DNA from: Petaurus breviceps papuanus | Taxonomy: Eukaryota > Chordata > Mammalia > Diprotodontia > Petauridae | Assembly (NCBI GenBank): GCA_028583685.1 | Contig: JAMXIF010001253.1 | Coordinates: 99,586,394 to 99,650,393 of the forward strand | DNA length: 64,000 bases | Direction of reading: 5' to 3' | Shown here: one piece after another, positions 45,968 through 57,584 of the stretch | Position numbering within the stretch: position 1 is the stretch's first letter | How the letters are laid out: every line of letters begins with the position of its first letter | The notes under the pieces: model-generated | Database searches by the model: none | What the model saw: the letters and a program-made list of their open reading frames with translations, nothing else | What the model was told of the DNA's origin: nothing | Position numbers and translations under genes: made by a program

Positions 45968-47034
45968 TCCTCATCATACTGAGTACAAGGGTATATTGGT
46001 AGCAGCAGATGGGAGATTGAGTAATTCAGGAGTAATTTAGAGTAATTTAGGAATCAGGTGTGACAGATCATAGAATCTTAGATTTGAAGGGAAATTCAGA
46101 GATCATTTAGTCTGCCCCCCTAAGTTTACAGGAGAAAACTGAGGCCCAGTAACTGAGGTTTAGTGACTGATTCAAGGTCATATAGGTGATAAGTATCCAA
46201 GGTGAGATCTGAAAACATGTGTTTTGCATGATTTCACATGTATAGTTGATATATTGTTTGCCTTCTCAGTATGTGGGACGGGGTGGGAGAGACCTCAAAA
46301 TTTAAAAAAAAATTGGTATTAACAATAATTTAGTATTAAAGAATAAAAGCCCACTTCCTCTGACTATTGTGGGAAACAGTCTCTCACTTCAGACTCCCAA
46401 GCCAGTCCTCTTTCCCCTCTACACTGAATGGGCTTTAGAGGAGCATGTATGTCAAATGTCCAAATGTCTATAAACAGAATCAAGATTAACACTTGAATAC
46501 AATAGCAACGCCAGCCAATAGCTCCCTGGATGTAATCACAATAAACTTATGGTGAACTGACATGAGGGAGAATTCAGAAGAGCACACTGGGCTGAGACTC
46601 TAATTACTTTTTTCTTTGAATTGGCCTCAACTGATCTATCATTACCCTCATTCAGTGCTAAATAGTGATCCATCAGCTTGGTCTCCTTCTGACTGTCAGG
46701 TTTACTTAATCAACTGTGGCTTCTCGCTTCTCACCTTGGAGTCCTTTCCAGGAAAGCTGTAACTGGCGAACACAAACAAGGCTGTGGTGGATGGTTTGGT
46801 GTTTTTAGGACATAGCTCCACCTGCCAATTGTGAAAATCTAAGTCGTCTTGGCTGTTATGGATGATTGACTTAAGCCCTTTTAAATGCTTGGTCAGAGGC
46901 TCAGGCGTCCATTTCTTGGCCTATTTCCTGAAATGGTAAGACTTCAGCAGGCATATTTGGGGTCAGACTGCCCTCTCCCCCAATTAATAATGGTCACTGA
47001 ATAAAGATTTGTTGATAGGTTACCTTTTACTTAA
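45968..47034. other. Mostly unrecognised; contains a MIR-like fragment
   Basis: 46070-46215 (minus) shows AGAATCTTAGATTTGAAGGG and AGGAGAAAACTGAGGCCCAG, MIR-type. The rest, 46216-47034, shows nothing I can name. Confidence 0.5.
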
Positions 47035-47455
47035 TAGTGTGGTATTGTGGGAACCACATTGAACTAGGAGTCAGGAAAAGGGAATTCTAGTCCACTCACC
47101 TTTGCAAATAGCTAATTGTTTGACTAGAGGAAGCTGTAAGGTATTGGCTCTGGAAACAGAAGCCCTGGCTCTGGAGTCATAAGACTTGGGGTTACATCTG
47201 CCTCTGCTGATTACTACCTGTGTAACAAGAGGCATGTCACTTAATCTATATGAACAGGTCACAGTTTCCTTATCTGTAAAATGAAGAAGTTGAACTTAAC
47301 TAGATGAGGTCCTTTCCAGGTCTCAATCTATATGCCTCTACAACTTTGAGCAAATCAGGTCACCTCTCTAGGCCTCAGTTTCCTCATCTGTAAAATGAAT
47401 CCTTTGGTCTAGATGACTTGTAGGGCTTCCTTCCAGCTCTAAGGCTATGAGCATG
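47035..47455 (+). mobile_element. Nested pair of MIR/CORE-SINEs
   Basis: Two successive 3' ends (TCCTTATCTGTAAAATGAAG near 47270 and TTTCCTCATCTGTAAAATGA near 47380) and two heads (about 47037 and 47140) indicate one MIR-type SINE inserted into another. Confidence 0.6.
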
Positions 47456-47914
47456 GCTATAAGCCTTCCAGTTCAATGTAGCTTCCTATGACAAGTATAG
47501 AGAAATTCTGTATTATCATAAGATATTTTTAAACCTATCTGCCTTTTGTGGGGGACACTGACATTCCTTTATAGTATATGCCATGAAAAACTAAAGCAGA
47601 AGAACCATGATCTGATATGGATTAAAAACTATTTGTTTCATCAATCTAGCAAAGAGTAACCAAGCAGCCACAAAAAGAGGGGGGAAATCATTTAATTAGC
47701 TAAACATTTTTCATTCTCTGTTCATCAAAGGCAGTAGCACATGCTTAAATTCTATGACTCAAGAAAACATTTCAGAAATTGCCTTTAAAAATATTTATTT
47801 TATTCTGAATTTAAAAAATAAAACAAGCATTTCTATAACACAGTAGAATAAAAAAGATTATTTTACATGAAACTATAAATCTATTATGTAGAACTTGCTA
47901 TTCCTTTTAAATAT
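47456..47914. other. No feature recognised; AT-rich
   Basis: Intergenic sequence before the LTR copy 2. Confidence 0.45.
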
Positions 47915-48584
47915 TGCAAGTAAGGTGTATTTTAGTGTGTGTGCAGTGGATTTTTGTTATTCTTTCTTACAGTTTAGTTTCCCAGGATCCATGACCATAG
48001 CAATCTCTATTACCCAGGCTCATGACTTGTAAACATTTCCATTGTGCTTGTACAGCATTATATAATGATAAATAACATAAACATTGCTTAGAATTGTACA
48101 TATCTACTGCGACTGTACAGTGAGATAATGTAAACTTGTGAGGCTATTGCTGGCAATATGCCTTCTTTGTCTCTTGCCCTATAAAGCAGGTGGGCACTGG
48201 TCAATGAGTGGGTAACCCTTACGGTTGAATGTACAAGCTGAAATGCTGTGTGTGCCTTGATTGGCCCTCAGTATTTGCCTCAACCAGCCCCCAATGAGGC
48301 TTGAGGGGCTATTGTTGAGTGCACAAGCTGTGCCTGTCTTGACTGACCCCACTGAGATGCAGGGGCAGTGGCTCCCCCTTCTTGTAGGCTCCTGCAAGAA
48401 GGGTGATTAGGGAATGCTACAGGAGTTGGTGCTCTCATTATCAGCAAAATCTCTTATGAGAAGACTAGACTAGAATAAAGGAAGATTATTAATCCTTCTG
48501 AAGTTGTCTTTCTGTCCTTCCTGTCTGACCAGATCAAGAGTGAACCTGTGCTAGCAGCCCTCCTGTGTGCTTACCTGTCTTATA
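47915..48584 (+). mobile_element. Solo LTR, family 2, copy 2
   Basis: About 670 bp, homologous along its length to the reverse complement of 44922-45609. It has a TATA-like GCCCTATAAAG near 48176, AATAAA near 48474, and the shared end CTGACCAGATCAAGAGTGAA. Flanks AATAT/AATAC suggest a 5-bp duplication. A retroviral fossil without internal sequence. Confidence 0.8.
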
Positions 48585-48672
48585 AATACATAACAAATTA
48601 ATCATGCAACTTTCTTTTTTTCTCCCTTTCCCTCCCATCCTACAGATGGTTACCATCAGATAAGTAGGTTAT

Positions 48673-48876
48673 CAGAAGTGGGGAACCTTCGACCTGGAGG
48701 ACACATGTGGCCCTCTAAGTCCTTGGGTGTGGCCTTTTAACTGAGTCCAAGTTTTACAGAACAAATTCTTTTATTAAGTGGATTTGTTTTGTGAGGTTTG
48801 GATTCAGTCAAAGGGCCACACTGGAGGACCTAGGAAGCCACATATGGTCTCGAGGCCACAGGTTCCCCAACCCTTG
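48673..48876. mobile_element. Palindromic hAT-like MITE, copy 1
   Basis: Ends CAGAAGTGGGGAACC and GGTTCCCCAACCCTTG are inverted repeats. The whole 204 bp folds back on itself: GGCCACATGTGG-type blocks on the left pair with those on the right. It is non-autonomous and has no transposase. Confidence 0.75.
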
Positions 48877-49069
48877 TATAGATATATATATGTAAAATGA
48901 TTCTATACATACTTCTATTTATCAGTTCTTTCTCTTTTTTCCCTACTATAAATTGATTTAAGATGAAACAGAAAATACTGCCTACATATGGTGACAGTAA
49001 CCTCTGCCCACATAGTCCCTTCCGTAGGGCAGCAGCTGCTTGGGCCATATTTTTGTTTATTATCTAAGT

Positions 49070-49130
49070 TGGAGAGACAGTGTGGTATACTGTATAGAGA
49101 ACTGACTTCAGTATCAGGAAGATTGGTTCA
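49070..49130 (+). mobile_element. SINE 5' fragment
   Basis: AGTGTGGTATACTGTATAGA followed by CAGTATCAGGAAGATTGGTT resembles the tRNA-related head of a CORE-SINE. Confidence 0.45.
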
Positions 49131-49329
49131 TGTTGGTAAAAAGGTTTCCTCACTGGGAGTTCCCTAAACAAAGTAAATAATGGGCCTGGTCAAAAATTAA
49201 ATTAAATTTAACGTAAAATTTAAGTCCAGTTTTCACCACCCACATATGCATCTAGGCTCCTAAAAACACTTTATTTTATGTGTCAGTATGGAAAAACAGA
49301 GAAGAACTTAAACCGTTTCATCATAGGCA

Positions 49330-50105
49330 GAGTTATTGCCCTAGAGACCAAGCATTGTTCAAGCCATGTCTGGGTCACCATGTTCAGTCCCAAGCACGAC
49401 AAGTTAAGAAGGATATGATAAGCTGGTGAGTACCCAGAAGAAAACAATATGAGGCTTGATTAAATGAAAGAACTGGGGATTTGGGGGTTGGAAAGAGAAG
49501 ACTCAGAGATGTGATACATGATGGTGTCTTCAAGTATTTCACAAGTTGTCCCATAGAAGAGCAAATAACCTTGAACTGCTTAGCCCCAAAGGGTATAATT
49601 ACAAACAAGAGGTAGAAGTGGCACTGAGGCAAAACTAGACTTGAGGTCAGGAAAATTTCCGAATAATTAGAGCTATTCAAGAGTATAATAGGGTGCCTCA
49701 TGAGCCACTAGGTCTCCCTTCATTGGAAGTCTTCAAGCAGGAGTTGGACATGTGTTTATCAGATATGTTGTGTTGTTGTTCAGTCATTTTCAGTTGTGAC
49801 TGACTCTTCATAGCCCTAGTTGGGGTTTTCTTGGCAAAGATACTGGAGTGGTTTGCCATTTCCTTCTCCAGTTCCTTTTACAGATGAGGAAACTAAAGCA
49901 AACAGGGTTAAATGACTTACCCAGGGTCACAAAGCTGGGAAGTGCCTGAGGCTGGATTTTGAATTCAGTTCTTCCTGATTCCAGGAATGGCACTCTATCT
50001 ACTGTATCTCCTAGCTGATATGTTGTAGGGGGATTCTTATCCAAATATGGGTTGGACTAGATGGCCTCTGCATTTCCTTCCAAATCTATATTTCTGTGAT
50101 TATAT
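49330..50105 (+). mobile_element. L3/CR1 3' end with nested Mar1
   Basis: GTCACCATGTTCAGTCCCAA, TTCAAGTATTTCACAAGTTG, CTTCATTGGAAGTCTTCAAG and GGGTTGGACTAGATGGCCTC are the ordered L3/CR1 3' blocks. The Mar1 copy at 49772-50016 divides it. Confidence 0.8.
49772..50016 (-). mobile_element. Mar1-like SINE
   Basis: Minus-strand full-length copy with GTTCAGTCATTTTCAGTTGT at the tail side and TATCTACTGTATCTCCTAGC at the head. Exact 10-bp duplications GATATGTTGT at 49762-49771 and 50017-50026. Confidence 0.9.
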
Positions 50106-50249
50106 GAAGAGCCAGGGGACCCAGTAAAGGGTCCTAACCAGCCCCGTCACCACAAGTTGCATCTCTTGCACATGAAGTGGGAGTAGATGGCCTACATCTA
50201 CCATGGCCTAAAGACATACCAGCAATCAATGAACCATCTGTATTTAGTC

Positions 50250-50345
50250 AGAAGATTTATATATTTATATATAAAATATTCGTATAAATGTATATAAATA
50301 TGTTTATATATAAATATATGTAACTATACGTATTTATCCTCAGCC
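50250..50345. repeat. AT-rich low-complexity tract
   Basis: Degenerate TATA/AAATA repeats. Confidence 0.8.
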
Positions 50346-50634
50346 CCAATCCTCTGAACATCCCTCCATGAAAAGAAGAGAGCATATATAAGAGGCCAAA
50401 TACTGATCCTCTAAGTTTCATAGGAGAAAAAAGAGGTTGATAGGCTGGAGGTGTGAAACAACCATGGCAGTGCTCTAGGCGAGTGCCTTCAACTTGGTTG
50501 TTATTGTAGAAAATACACATGAATGGAGAGATCCTTCAGAGAAAGGCATTGGTGAGGGAGGAGGGAAATGGAAGTAGACAAGTGTTAGTTAAATGTCTAG
50601 TCACCATCACTATTCCCATTGGGCAGTGTGAATC

Positions 50635-50800
50635 ACTCTTCCATAGAATCCTAGAAGGACAAAGCCTTCCAGGTCCCTTAATCCAATTCCTTCATTTTCT
50701 AGAAGAGGTATCAGAAAGGTAAAGTACTCAAGGTCACAAAGCTAGTTAGTGGTGGAACTCAGACTAAAACCCAGGTCTTCTCACACCCCCCCCCACTTCA
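50635..50800 (-). mobile_element. MIR-like element
   Basis: CCATAGAATCCTAGAAGGAC, CTCAAGGTCACAAAGCTAGT and AACCCAGGTCTTCTCACACC in reverse-complement MIR order. Confidence 0.65.
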
Positions 50801-51289
50801 TGGCTCTTCCCGAGATGCCATTCTATCAGTGTTCCAGTAATATCTAAAATAAATCATAGCCATTCATAGACATAAACCCCTGTTTCAGAAGTCTAAGGAA
50901 ATTCATTTTCAGTAGAGAAAACTCATTTACTCAGAGCAGGGATACAAGCTGCTAACTTCAAAAAGAATAGTGCTGGAGACCAATTCCCATTCAGTTGTGG
51001 AATAATTCACATATAGAGGTTAGAAGTAAGGCAAATGTGCTTATGGGGCAAAGCCATTTTATGGTTTCCCTTGGCTTTCTACTTTTTGCTTTACAACTGA
51101 TTAACAGCTAATGAGCCATTCTCTTAGTTTCTCTTTTTTTTAAAAAAAATCTTATTCCTTAGTTTCATTAACTTCCCAGACCCAGTATTTACAACAGTCT
51201 GCCTAATTCCAGGGAATAATTTCACTGATTCACTGGGGCAGTTCATTCAATTTGAACTATGATCTCAGGGCTGATCTCATAAAAAGCCT
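50801..51289. other. No feature recognised
   Basis: Unique-looking sequence. Confidence 0.45.
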
Positions 51290-51475
51290 TGAGTGATGTA
51301 ATGGAAAAACCACTGTCCCCTGCATCAGGAGGACTCCTCAGTTCAAGTATTGGCCATGCCACTTAGCAGTAGTGGGAACATGGGCAAGTCACTTAAAGCT
51401 CTCCATGGAACCTCTCAATTTCTTCATCTGCAAAATGTAACACCTCCCCTGCCTGTTTGATAGGACTGTTAAGGG
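51290..51475 (+). mobile_element. MIR/CORE-SINE-like element
   Basis: CAGTTCAAGTATTGGCCATG, CATGGGCAAGTCACTTAAAG, TTTCTTCATCTGCAAAATGT in order. Confidence 0.65.
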
Positions 51476-51594
51476 CTATCAATTCAAAAGAGATGTGCCT
51501 GATGTTGAAGAACTGTCTCTGGGCCCACAGGGACTCAGGCAAATGCACCTATCCCCCCTCTCTACGGAGCTAGTATGCTTTGGCCCCAGGTCCT

Positions 51595-51835
51595 GGACAG
51601 TGGAACAGTTTATAGAGTGGGGCCTGGTGTTAGGAAGACTAAGTTCAAATCCAGGCTCAAACACTTACTAGCTGTGTCACCCTCAGCAAGTCACTTAGCT
51701 TCTGCCTCAGTTTCCTCATCTGTAAAATGAAGATGACATTAGCACCTATTTTCCAGTTGTTGTAAAGCACTTAGCACATTGCCTGGCACATAGTAAGCAC
51801 TATATAGATGTTAGTTATTATTGTTAATTAGGATT
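51595..51835 (+). mobile_element. MIR SINE
   Basis: AGTTCAAATCCAGGCTCAAA, CTCAGTTTCCTCATCTGTAA, GATGTTAGTTATTATTGTT, a nearly complete MIR. It includes the full 3' end. Confidence 0.82.
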
Positions 51836-53617
51836 GGATTCAGCCCAGAGGAAGCTGGCCTCTAAAGAGGTAGCTAAGCTGCCTTTTCTCATGCTCTTCA
51901 GTTAAACTCAGACCCTGGCATCTTGGTGAGCAATCTAATTATATTTTAGATTTAGGCTCACATCTAAAAGCCTAGGCTCACATTGAAGATTTCATCAAGA
52001 AGGAGGCACAGAAAAGTATTCTTTTAAAGCAGGCATAATACAGGTACTTATTTTCTACATGTGAAAGAAATTAAAAAAAAAACCCCAACTCTCACAAGTA
52101 TGCACTGACAGTAAGACGTAATGCAGGATTCAATAACAACTTATAACTAAGTTATACTCCCTTAGGAGGCTAATACTTAAACCTCAATAGAACATAAAAC
52201 AGTTTCTAGGGTTTCTGATAAGGGGTAGACTTCATCTTGACTCTACACAGTCCAACTCCCCCTACATTTTTACTAGTAAAATGGCCAGGCTCCAGCTAAT
52301 CAGGCTTCCCCTACCAGTAATTAGTTCCTCTTACTGGACCCAGAACCTTCAGTCCTCTTAAACTCACAAATTGATTTAAGGTCACCTCCAAGGGCATAAT
52401 AACTCATCTTGAGGATGATGTTCGATCTTCTATATGATAAAGTAATACAAAACAGAAAAGGCAGCCAGGGGTCCACGTGCAAGTTCACCTCTATTAATCA
52501 TTAAGCATTTATTAAACACCTACTATGTGTACCTACCTACTGGGCTACATACTGAAAATACAAAGAAATGTAAAATAAACAGTCCATGGTTTTAAGGAGA
52601 TCACAGTCTAATGGGGGAGACAGACATGCAAACAACTATGTGCAAACAAGCTATATATGGAAGGAATTGGAAATAATCAACAGAGAGGAAAGACACTAGA
52701 ATTAAGAAAGGCTTCCAGAATTAGGTAGGATTTTCACTGAGACTTGAAGGAAGTCAAAGAGATCAGTAGTCAGAGTGGAGGAGGGAGCATTCCAGGCATG
52801 GGGGCAGCCAGAGAGAATGCCCAGAGCCAAGAGTCTTGTTCTGGGAACAACCACAGTTCCAATGTGGTCAATAACTAGTTAGAACCAAGAAGAGCAACTC
52901 TGAGCATGATCCATGGAATGGTCCTTCTTACACATGTAAAGGGCTTTACTGATGATGAATCATGATTCCTACCTCTTGGCAGAGATGTGATTGATTAGAG
53001 AAGCAGGATGAGACATATTTTTAGGCATGGTCAATATGTTCCTATACTTATTTGTTACAAGGAAGAGCTTCTGGGGTGGGGGGAGTGGTAGTAGGGAAGC
53101 AAGTTAATAATAATGATAGTTATATGAAAGAAAAGAAGGAAGAAAGGTAGTGAGGAGCACTGAAAGAAAGTTACAGCATTTTCCAGTGGAAGAAAGAGAC
53201 AGTAGGTAGCAGATGTCTGTGATGGAGGCAATGGCAATGTGGTGAAGCATGGAGAACCACTCATAATCATGACTGCAGTAACAGGAAATCAGAACATTTG
53301 GGGAAGAGAGGAAAACAGGGACCAATGCCTCAGTAACTCTAGATGTGGTATGTTCCGGTAGGAGTAAGGCTGAACCATACGCCTTTTCACCAACAGTTTT
53401 TGGGGAGGTGGATGCCTGAAGATACAGGAAAAAATGTTTCACTCGTCTTCTTTTCTCTCTTTCTGTTTCTTTCTGTTTCTTCCTTTCTTTCTCTCCCTTT
53501 CTTTCTTTTTCTCTCTTCTTTCCTTATATATATATCCACTGGACCACATGGGCCCACAACATTCCAGGTGCCAACCAAATTAAAATGTCATTGGGAAATT
53601 TGATAAAATAAATTAAA
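51836..53617. other. Intergenic; one old interspersed repeat of uncertain family
   Basis: 52485-52860 (CATTTATTAAACACCTACTA, GAGATCACAGTCTAATGGGG, GAGCATTCCAGGCATGGGGG) is a pattern repeated in mammalian genomes that I cannot assign to a family. A CT-rich low-complexity patch lies at 53440-53525. The rest shows nothing. Confidence 0.5.
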
Positions 53618-53630
53618 ATATAATAGAACA

Positions 53631-54164
53631 CATATGAATGTAATGGAATACTACTGTGCTATAAGAAATCAGGAGCAGATGGACTTCATAATAACATGGA
53701 GAGACTTATATAAACTGATGCTGAGTGAGGAGAGCAGAACCAGGAGAACATTGTACACAATTACAGACACAACATATTTGTGTTGACTGACTTTGATGGA
53801 CTGGGCTCCTCTCAGCAATGCAAGGCTATAAGACAACTCCAAAAGACTCATGATGGAAAAGGGACATCCACATCCAGAGAAAGAACTATGGAGTCTGAAT
53901 GCAGAGTGAAGCAAACTGCTTGCTCTCTATCTTTTTTGTTTTGTTTTGTTCCTTCTTTCTCACTGTTCATTCCATTGGTTATAATCCTTCTTTACAACCT
54001 GACTAATGTTTAAGTGAAGGATTTATAGAACCTATATAGATTGCATGCCACCATGAGGGGGAGGAGGGAGGAAAGGGGGAGGGAGAAAATTTGGAACTTA
54101 AAAGCTTGTGGAACTGAATGTTGTAAACTAAAAGTAAATTAATTAATCGATTAAATTTAAGTAT
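53631..54164 (+). mobile_element. L1 3'-end insertion
   Basis: TGGAATACTACTGTGCTATA, AACTGATGCTGAGTGAGGAG, AACTATGGAGTCTGAATGCA, and 3' end GAACTGAATGTTGTAAACTA. The 13-bp duplications ATATAATAGAACA at 53618-53630 and 54165-54177 mark a 534-bp, 5'-truncated insertion. Confidence 0.87.
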
Positions 54165-54269
54165 ATATAATAGAACATAGATAATGTTAATATGTGGTTT
54201 TCTAAGTCAATATGTATACACAGGTATCTTTATGCACAGTTTAATGGCCCGCCCAGTTTCTATTTGACA

Positions 54270-54425
54270 CCACTGACCCAACTCTCTCATGTTAGAAATG
54301 AGGAAATTGAGCCCCAAAGGGTTTAAATGACTTCTCCAAGGTCACACAGCTATTTACAGAATCAGAATCCAAGTCCAGGTATTCTCATTCTAAATTCAGC
54401 ATCCTTTCCACTATACTGGTCATGA
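54270..54425 (-). mobile_element. MIR-like element
   Basis: AGAAATGAGGAAATTGAGCC, CCAAGGTCACACAGCTATTT and a terminal TTTCCACTATACTGG in reverse-complement MIR order. Confidence 0.72.
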
Positions 54426-54454
54426 AAGGCTTGGCAATCAGCTTTTGCCTAGGC

Positions 54455-54630
54455 CAGGGGTGAGGAACCTGTGGCCTCGAGGCCACATGTGGTCCTCTAG
54501 GTCCTCAAGTATGGCCCTTTGACTCAATCTAAAATAGTTCTGTGAAGTTTGAATTCAGTCCAAAGGCTGCATGCACTTGAGGACCTAGAGGGCCACATGT
54601 GACCTCGAGGCTGCAGGTTCCCCATCCCTG
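54455..54630. mobile_element. Palindromic hAT-like MITE, copy 2
   Basis: Ends CAGGGGTGAGGAACCTG and CAGGTTCCCCATCCCTG are inverted repeats, and the two halves pair through GGCCACATGTGGTCCTCTAG-type blocks. The 8-bp flanks GCCTAGGC and GCTTAGGA fit a diverged hAT-type duplication. Same family as 48673-48876. Confidence 0.8.
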
Positions 54631-54638
54631 GCTTAGGA

Positions 54639-55580
54639 CAATGCTAGAAGTTTATGGAGCAGGATTTGATTCTAACTTATAAAACATAGAAATGTCTTTC
54701 TGGATATTACCTGTCCAACAGTCTACTTTTCTACCCTCTATCATCTAGCATAACACATTTTCAAATCAATATTTCATAATTTTCATTTAGAGGTAGGCTA
54801 CTCCTATTAACAAATGTAGGGGTCCTTGATTTATTTTGGAAATACTGCTTATCTGCCAGTGATACTATCCACACTTGCCACTTCATAGTAATTACAGCTA
54901 TTAAGTTTTCATGGCCCTATCAAAAAGAGCAGCTCGTTAACTTTAATTATTTTTGAAATGCAGTGAAATGGAGACATAGTGAAAGTAGCAGGTGGCAAAG
55001 GGTCATAGCTGCAGAAATTAATTAACAAATGGGTGGAGTTCTTTTTAAGTTAGGGTATACTTTTGTGCTATGTTTGTGCTGCTCTGTATTAGTAGGGCTC
55101 CTTCACTGAGGACAGGGACCTAGGAGTTCTCTGTACCAATGAAATCACAAGTACAGTCCCTGACTCTGTCCCTAGTAACCCAAATGGATGGGTTGATCCA
55201 AGGTCAAGGAATCTTGGGTCTCAGTCTCTGGTCTTAGTCAGAGTACTTATTTCATCAGTTCTTTTCTGAAATCTTCCATACCAGATCTATATGTGAAACA
55301 CTTCTAGCCTATGTATTGCCATATTCAGCTGGTGCCCTAGTTCACACGACTACAGACAGAAGTTAGCATTTAAAAGCTTAACTAGAAACTCCCCTTTTAT
55401 TTCACACAAAAGTCTCTCTATTGTGCCTGGTGTGTTATTAGTTTTTCACAACCACTAAACTAGAAAGAACACACAGTACTATGTTTCTTTAGGCTTGTCA
55501 GTCTGTTCTACTTTTTCTTTAAAAAAAAAACCTTTTTGAATTAATACAAATATGTAAAACTATGAGCTTTTCTCTAACAG
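54639..55580. other. No feature recognised
   Basis: No nameable repeat or coding exon. Confidence 0.45.
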
Positions 55581-56235
55581 ATTGTCAAAGGATACTGTGA
55601 GTTTTTAAGAGAAGAATTGAAAACTAGTAATAAACACATGGAAGACTGCTCTGTCACTAACAATAAAAGAAGTGGAAATTAAAACATTTCAGAGATTTCA
55701 CCTTGCACCAATATATTGGTAAAGAACATGAAAGGCAGAAATAGGCCATATAAAAACAGTTCTAGAAAAACAGGTATACTAACATACCATTGGTGAAGCT
55801 GTAAATTGGTCCAAACATTGCAAAAAACAATTTGGAGGTATGCAAAACAAAAAAGACTACTGTAAATCCTTTGACCCAAAGAGCCCACTGCTAGCACATA
55901 ATCCAAAGAGATCAAACACAGAAAGGTCCCGTTTATACCAAAATATTCATGAGAGTACTTTTGTGGTAACGAAGAATTGAAAATAGGTAAGTGTCTATCA
56001 ATTGTGGGATATAAATGTAATGAAATATTACAATAAATAGAAAGAATTTATACACACACACAAAACATAGAAAGGCTCACATGATGAATTGATGCAGAGT
56101 TAAGTAAACAACCAGAAAAAAATAACCTAAACAATCTAATGACTACACCTACATAAATTTAAAGAGAAAATAAATTGGAATGTTTTATAATCATAACCAA
56201 TCATGACCCTGGGGAAAAGTAGAAGAAATATGCTT
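55581..56235 (+). mobile_element. Old L1 ORF2 3' fragment
   Basis: GTGGAAATTAAAACATTTCA, CATTGGTGAAGCTGTAAATT, CTTTGACCCAAAGAGCCCAC and GATGAATTGATGCAGAGTTA follow the order of the marsupial L1 ORF2 3' region. Highly diverged. Confidence 0.65.
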
Positions 56236-56238
56236 TCC

Positions 56239-56470
56239 TTTTTTTTTGAGGAATAAGGCTGAGATCTTTATTTATACAAATTCCTGGGCAGTGGCCTTTG
56301 GTTTGACCAAATGGTCCGGGGCCCAGAAAACACAGGACTAATCAATCAAAGGCTTTCCACTTTTGGGTCAGAACCAATGGAGGAATTTTGCTGATGCCTC
56401 CCACTGAATAGAGTTGTTTAAGGAGCATGTCAGCATGCCTTAGAGACATATGCTAAAAAATAAATTTTTT
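56239..56470 (-). other. Possible 3' end of a retrocopy or minus-strand transcript
   Basis: On the minus strand an AATAAA (56267-56272) lies about 20 bases before a 9-A run (56239-56247), the layout of a reverse-transcribed mRNA 3' end. I do not recognise the source transcript, and no coding similarity was seen further upstream to about 57500. Confidence 0.25.
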
Positions 56471-57584
56471 TTAAATTTAAAAACCAGGGTGGAGCTGTCA
56501 CAAGAGCAGCAAAGTTTGGGGAGTGGGTCCGATGCCAATCTGCACGTTCAGGTGGTAATATCACGTTGTGTCCAGGACAGGATCTCTCAAGAAGGACAGG
56601 ACAGCTTTTCCTGACCCAAGTGTTCTCGGTCTATCACCCAACTGGTAAAAAGAACTGCCCCATCTCAAGGTAAGAGAGTTGCCCCTACTCATGAACAGTT
56701 GCATCCAAATGTATCTAGATGCCTGGGTCAGGGCATCCTTCCTCCCAGAAGCCATGCCTGTGATAAATCAGTGCTACCCTGGAGAGAGGAAGGGCTCCCT
56801 TTTCCAGCAATTTCTTGGATCCAATCTCTAGGAAGATTTATTTGATAAGAAAGGACTGTTAGCCGATATAGGCTGTTCCTCTCCAGCTATTCCTTACTTC
56901 TTCCCCAGCACAGAGTTGCTTTGGGTTCAAGGTCTTTGCCCCCTAGGAGGGCTCCATGGAGAAGTAGCTCAGAACCCCCTCAACTGGCAGACTTTCTTTC
57001 CCTTAGAATAGTTAAGGGAACACCTTCCCAGAAAGGGGTTAGGGGACAAAAGGGCAGTATTGTGGGGAGTCGTCTTGCTTTCTACTAGCAGGGGAGAGGT
57101 GAAACTGTTGCTATTTAATTATGGTGGGTGTGCATTTACCTGGAAGAAAGAAGAGCCCTTAGTTGACTTAGTGGAAATTCTGCGTCACTGGATGAGGGTA
57201 AGGGAAAGTCTTTATTTAACTCCTATTTTAGTCACTGTAGAAGAAAGGAGTTGAAACCTCTAAGGGAGCAAAGATTTTACATCATTCTGATATGTCTCAG
57301 GGAGGGGGAGGTTTTCACAGGTGGATCAGGAAATACTGAGGGGTTGGTAGAACAAGGAGAGCCTTGGTAGTAACTTAGATCCTGGGATAGGTTGCATGCA
57401 AGAGGCTTATAACCTCTCAGTCACCTTACTACAGATATTCAGTGATTTGTGAGTGCCTCATTTTATCGCAATATCAAACCTGAACTAAGAGGGCCTTGGT
57501 TTTAGAACTGAACCAAAACCAACCCTCTAAACCGGCATGGCACCTGCACTTAAGGAAGAATTTCTCTTTAGCAAGTTACTGCCA
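56471..57584. other. No feature recognised; comparatively GC-rich
   Basis: About 1.1 kb of non-repeat-like sequence. A minus-strand open frame at 56561-56755 (MASGRKDALTQASRYIW...) has no similarity I recognise. Confidence 0.4.

Noticed and set aside
56561-56755. Minus-strand frame MASGRKDALTQASRYIW...
   Set aside because: 64 residues, no recognised similarity, no supporting splice or promoter signs.
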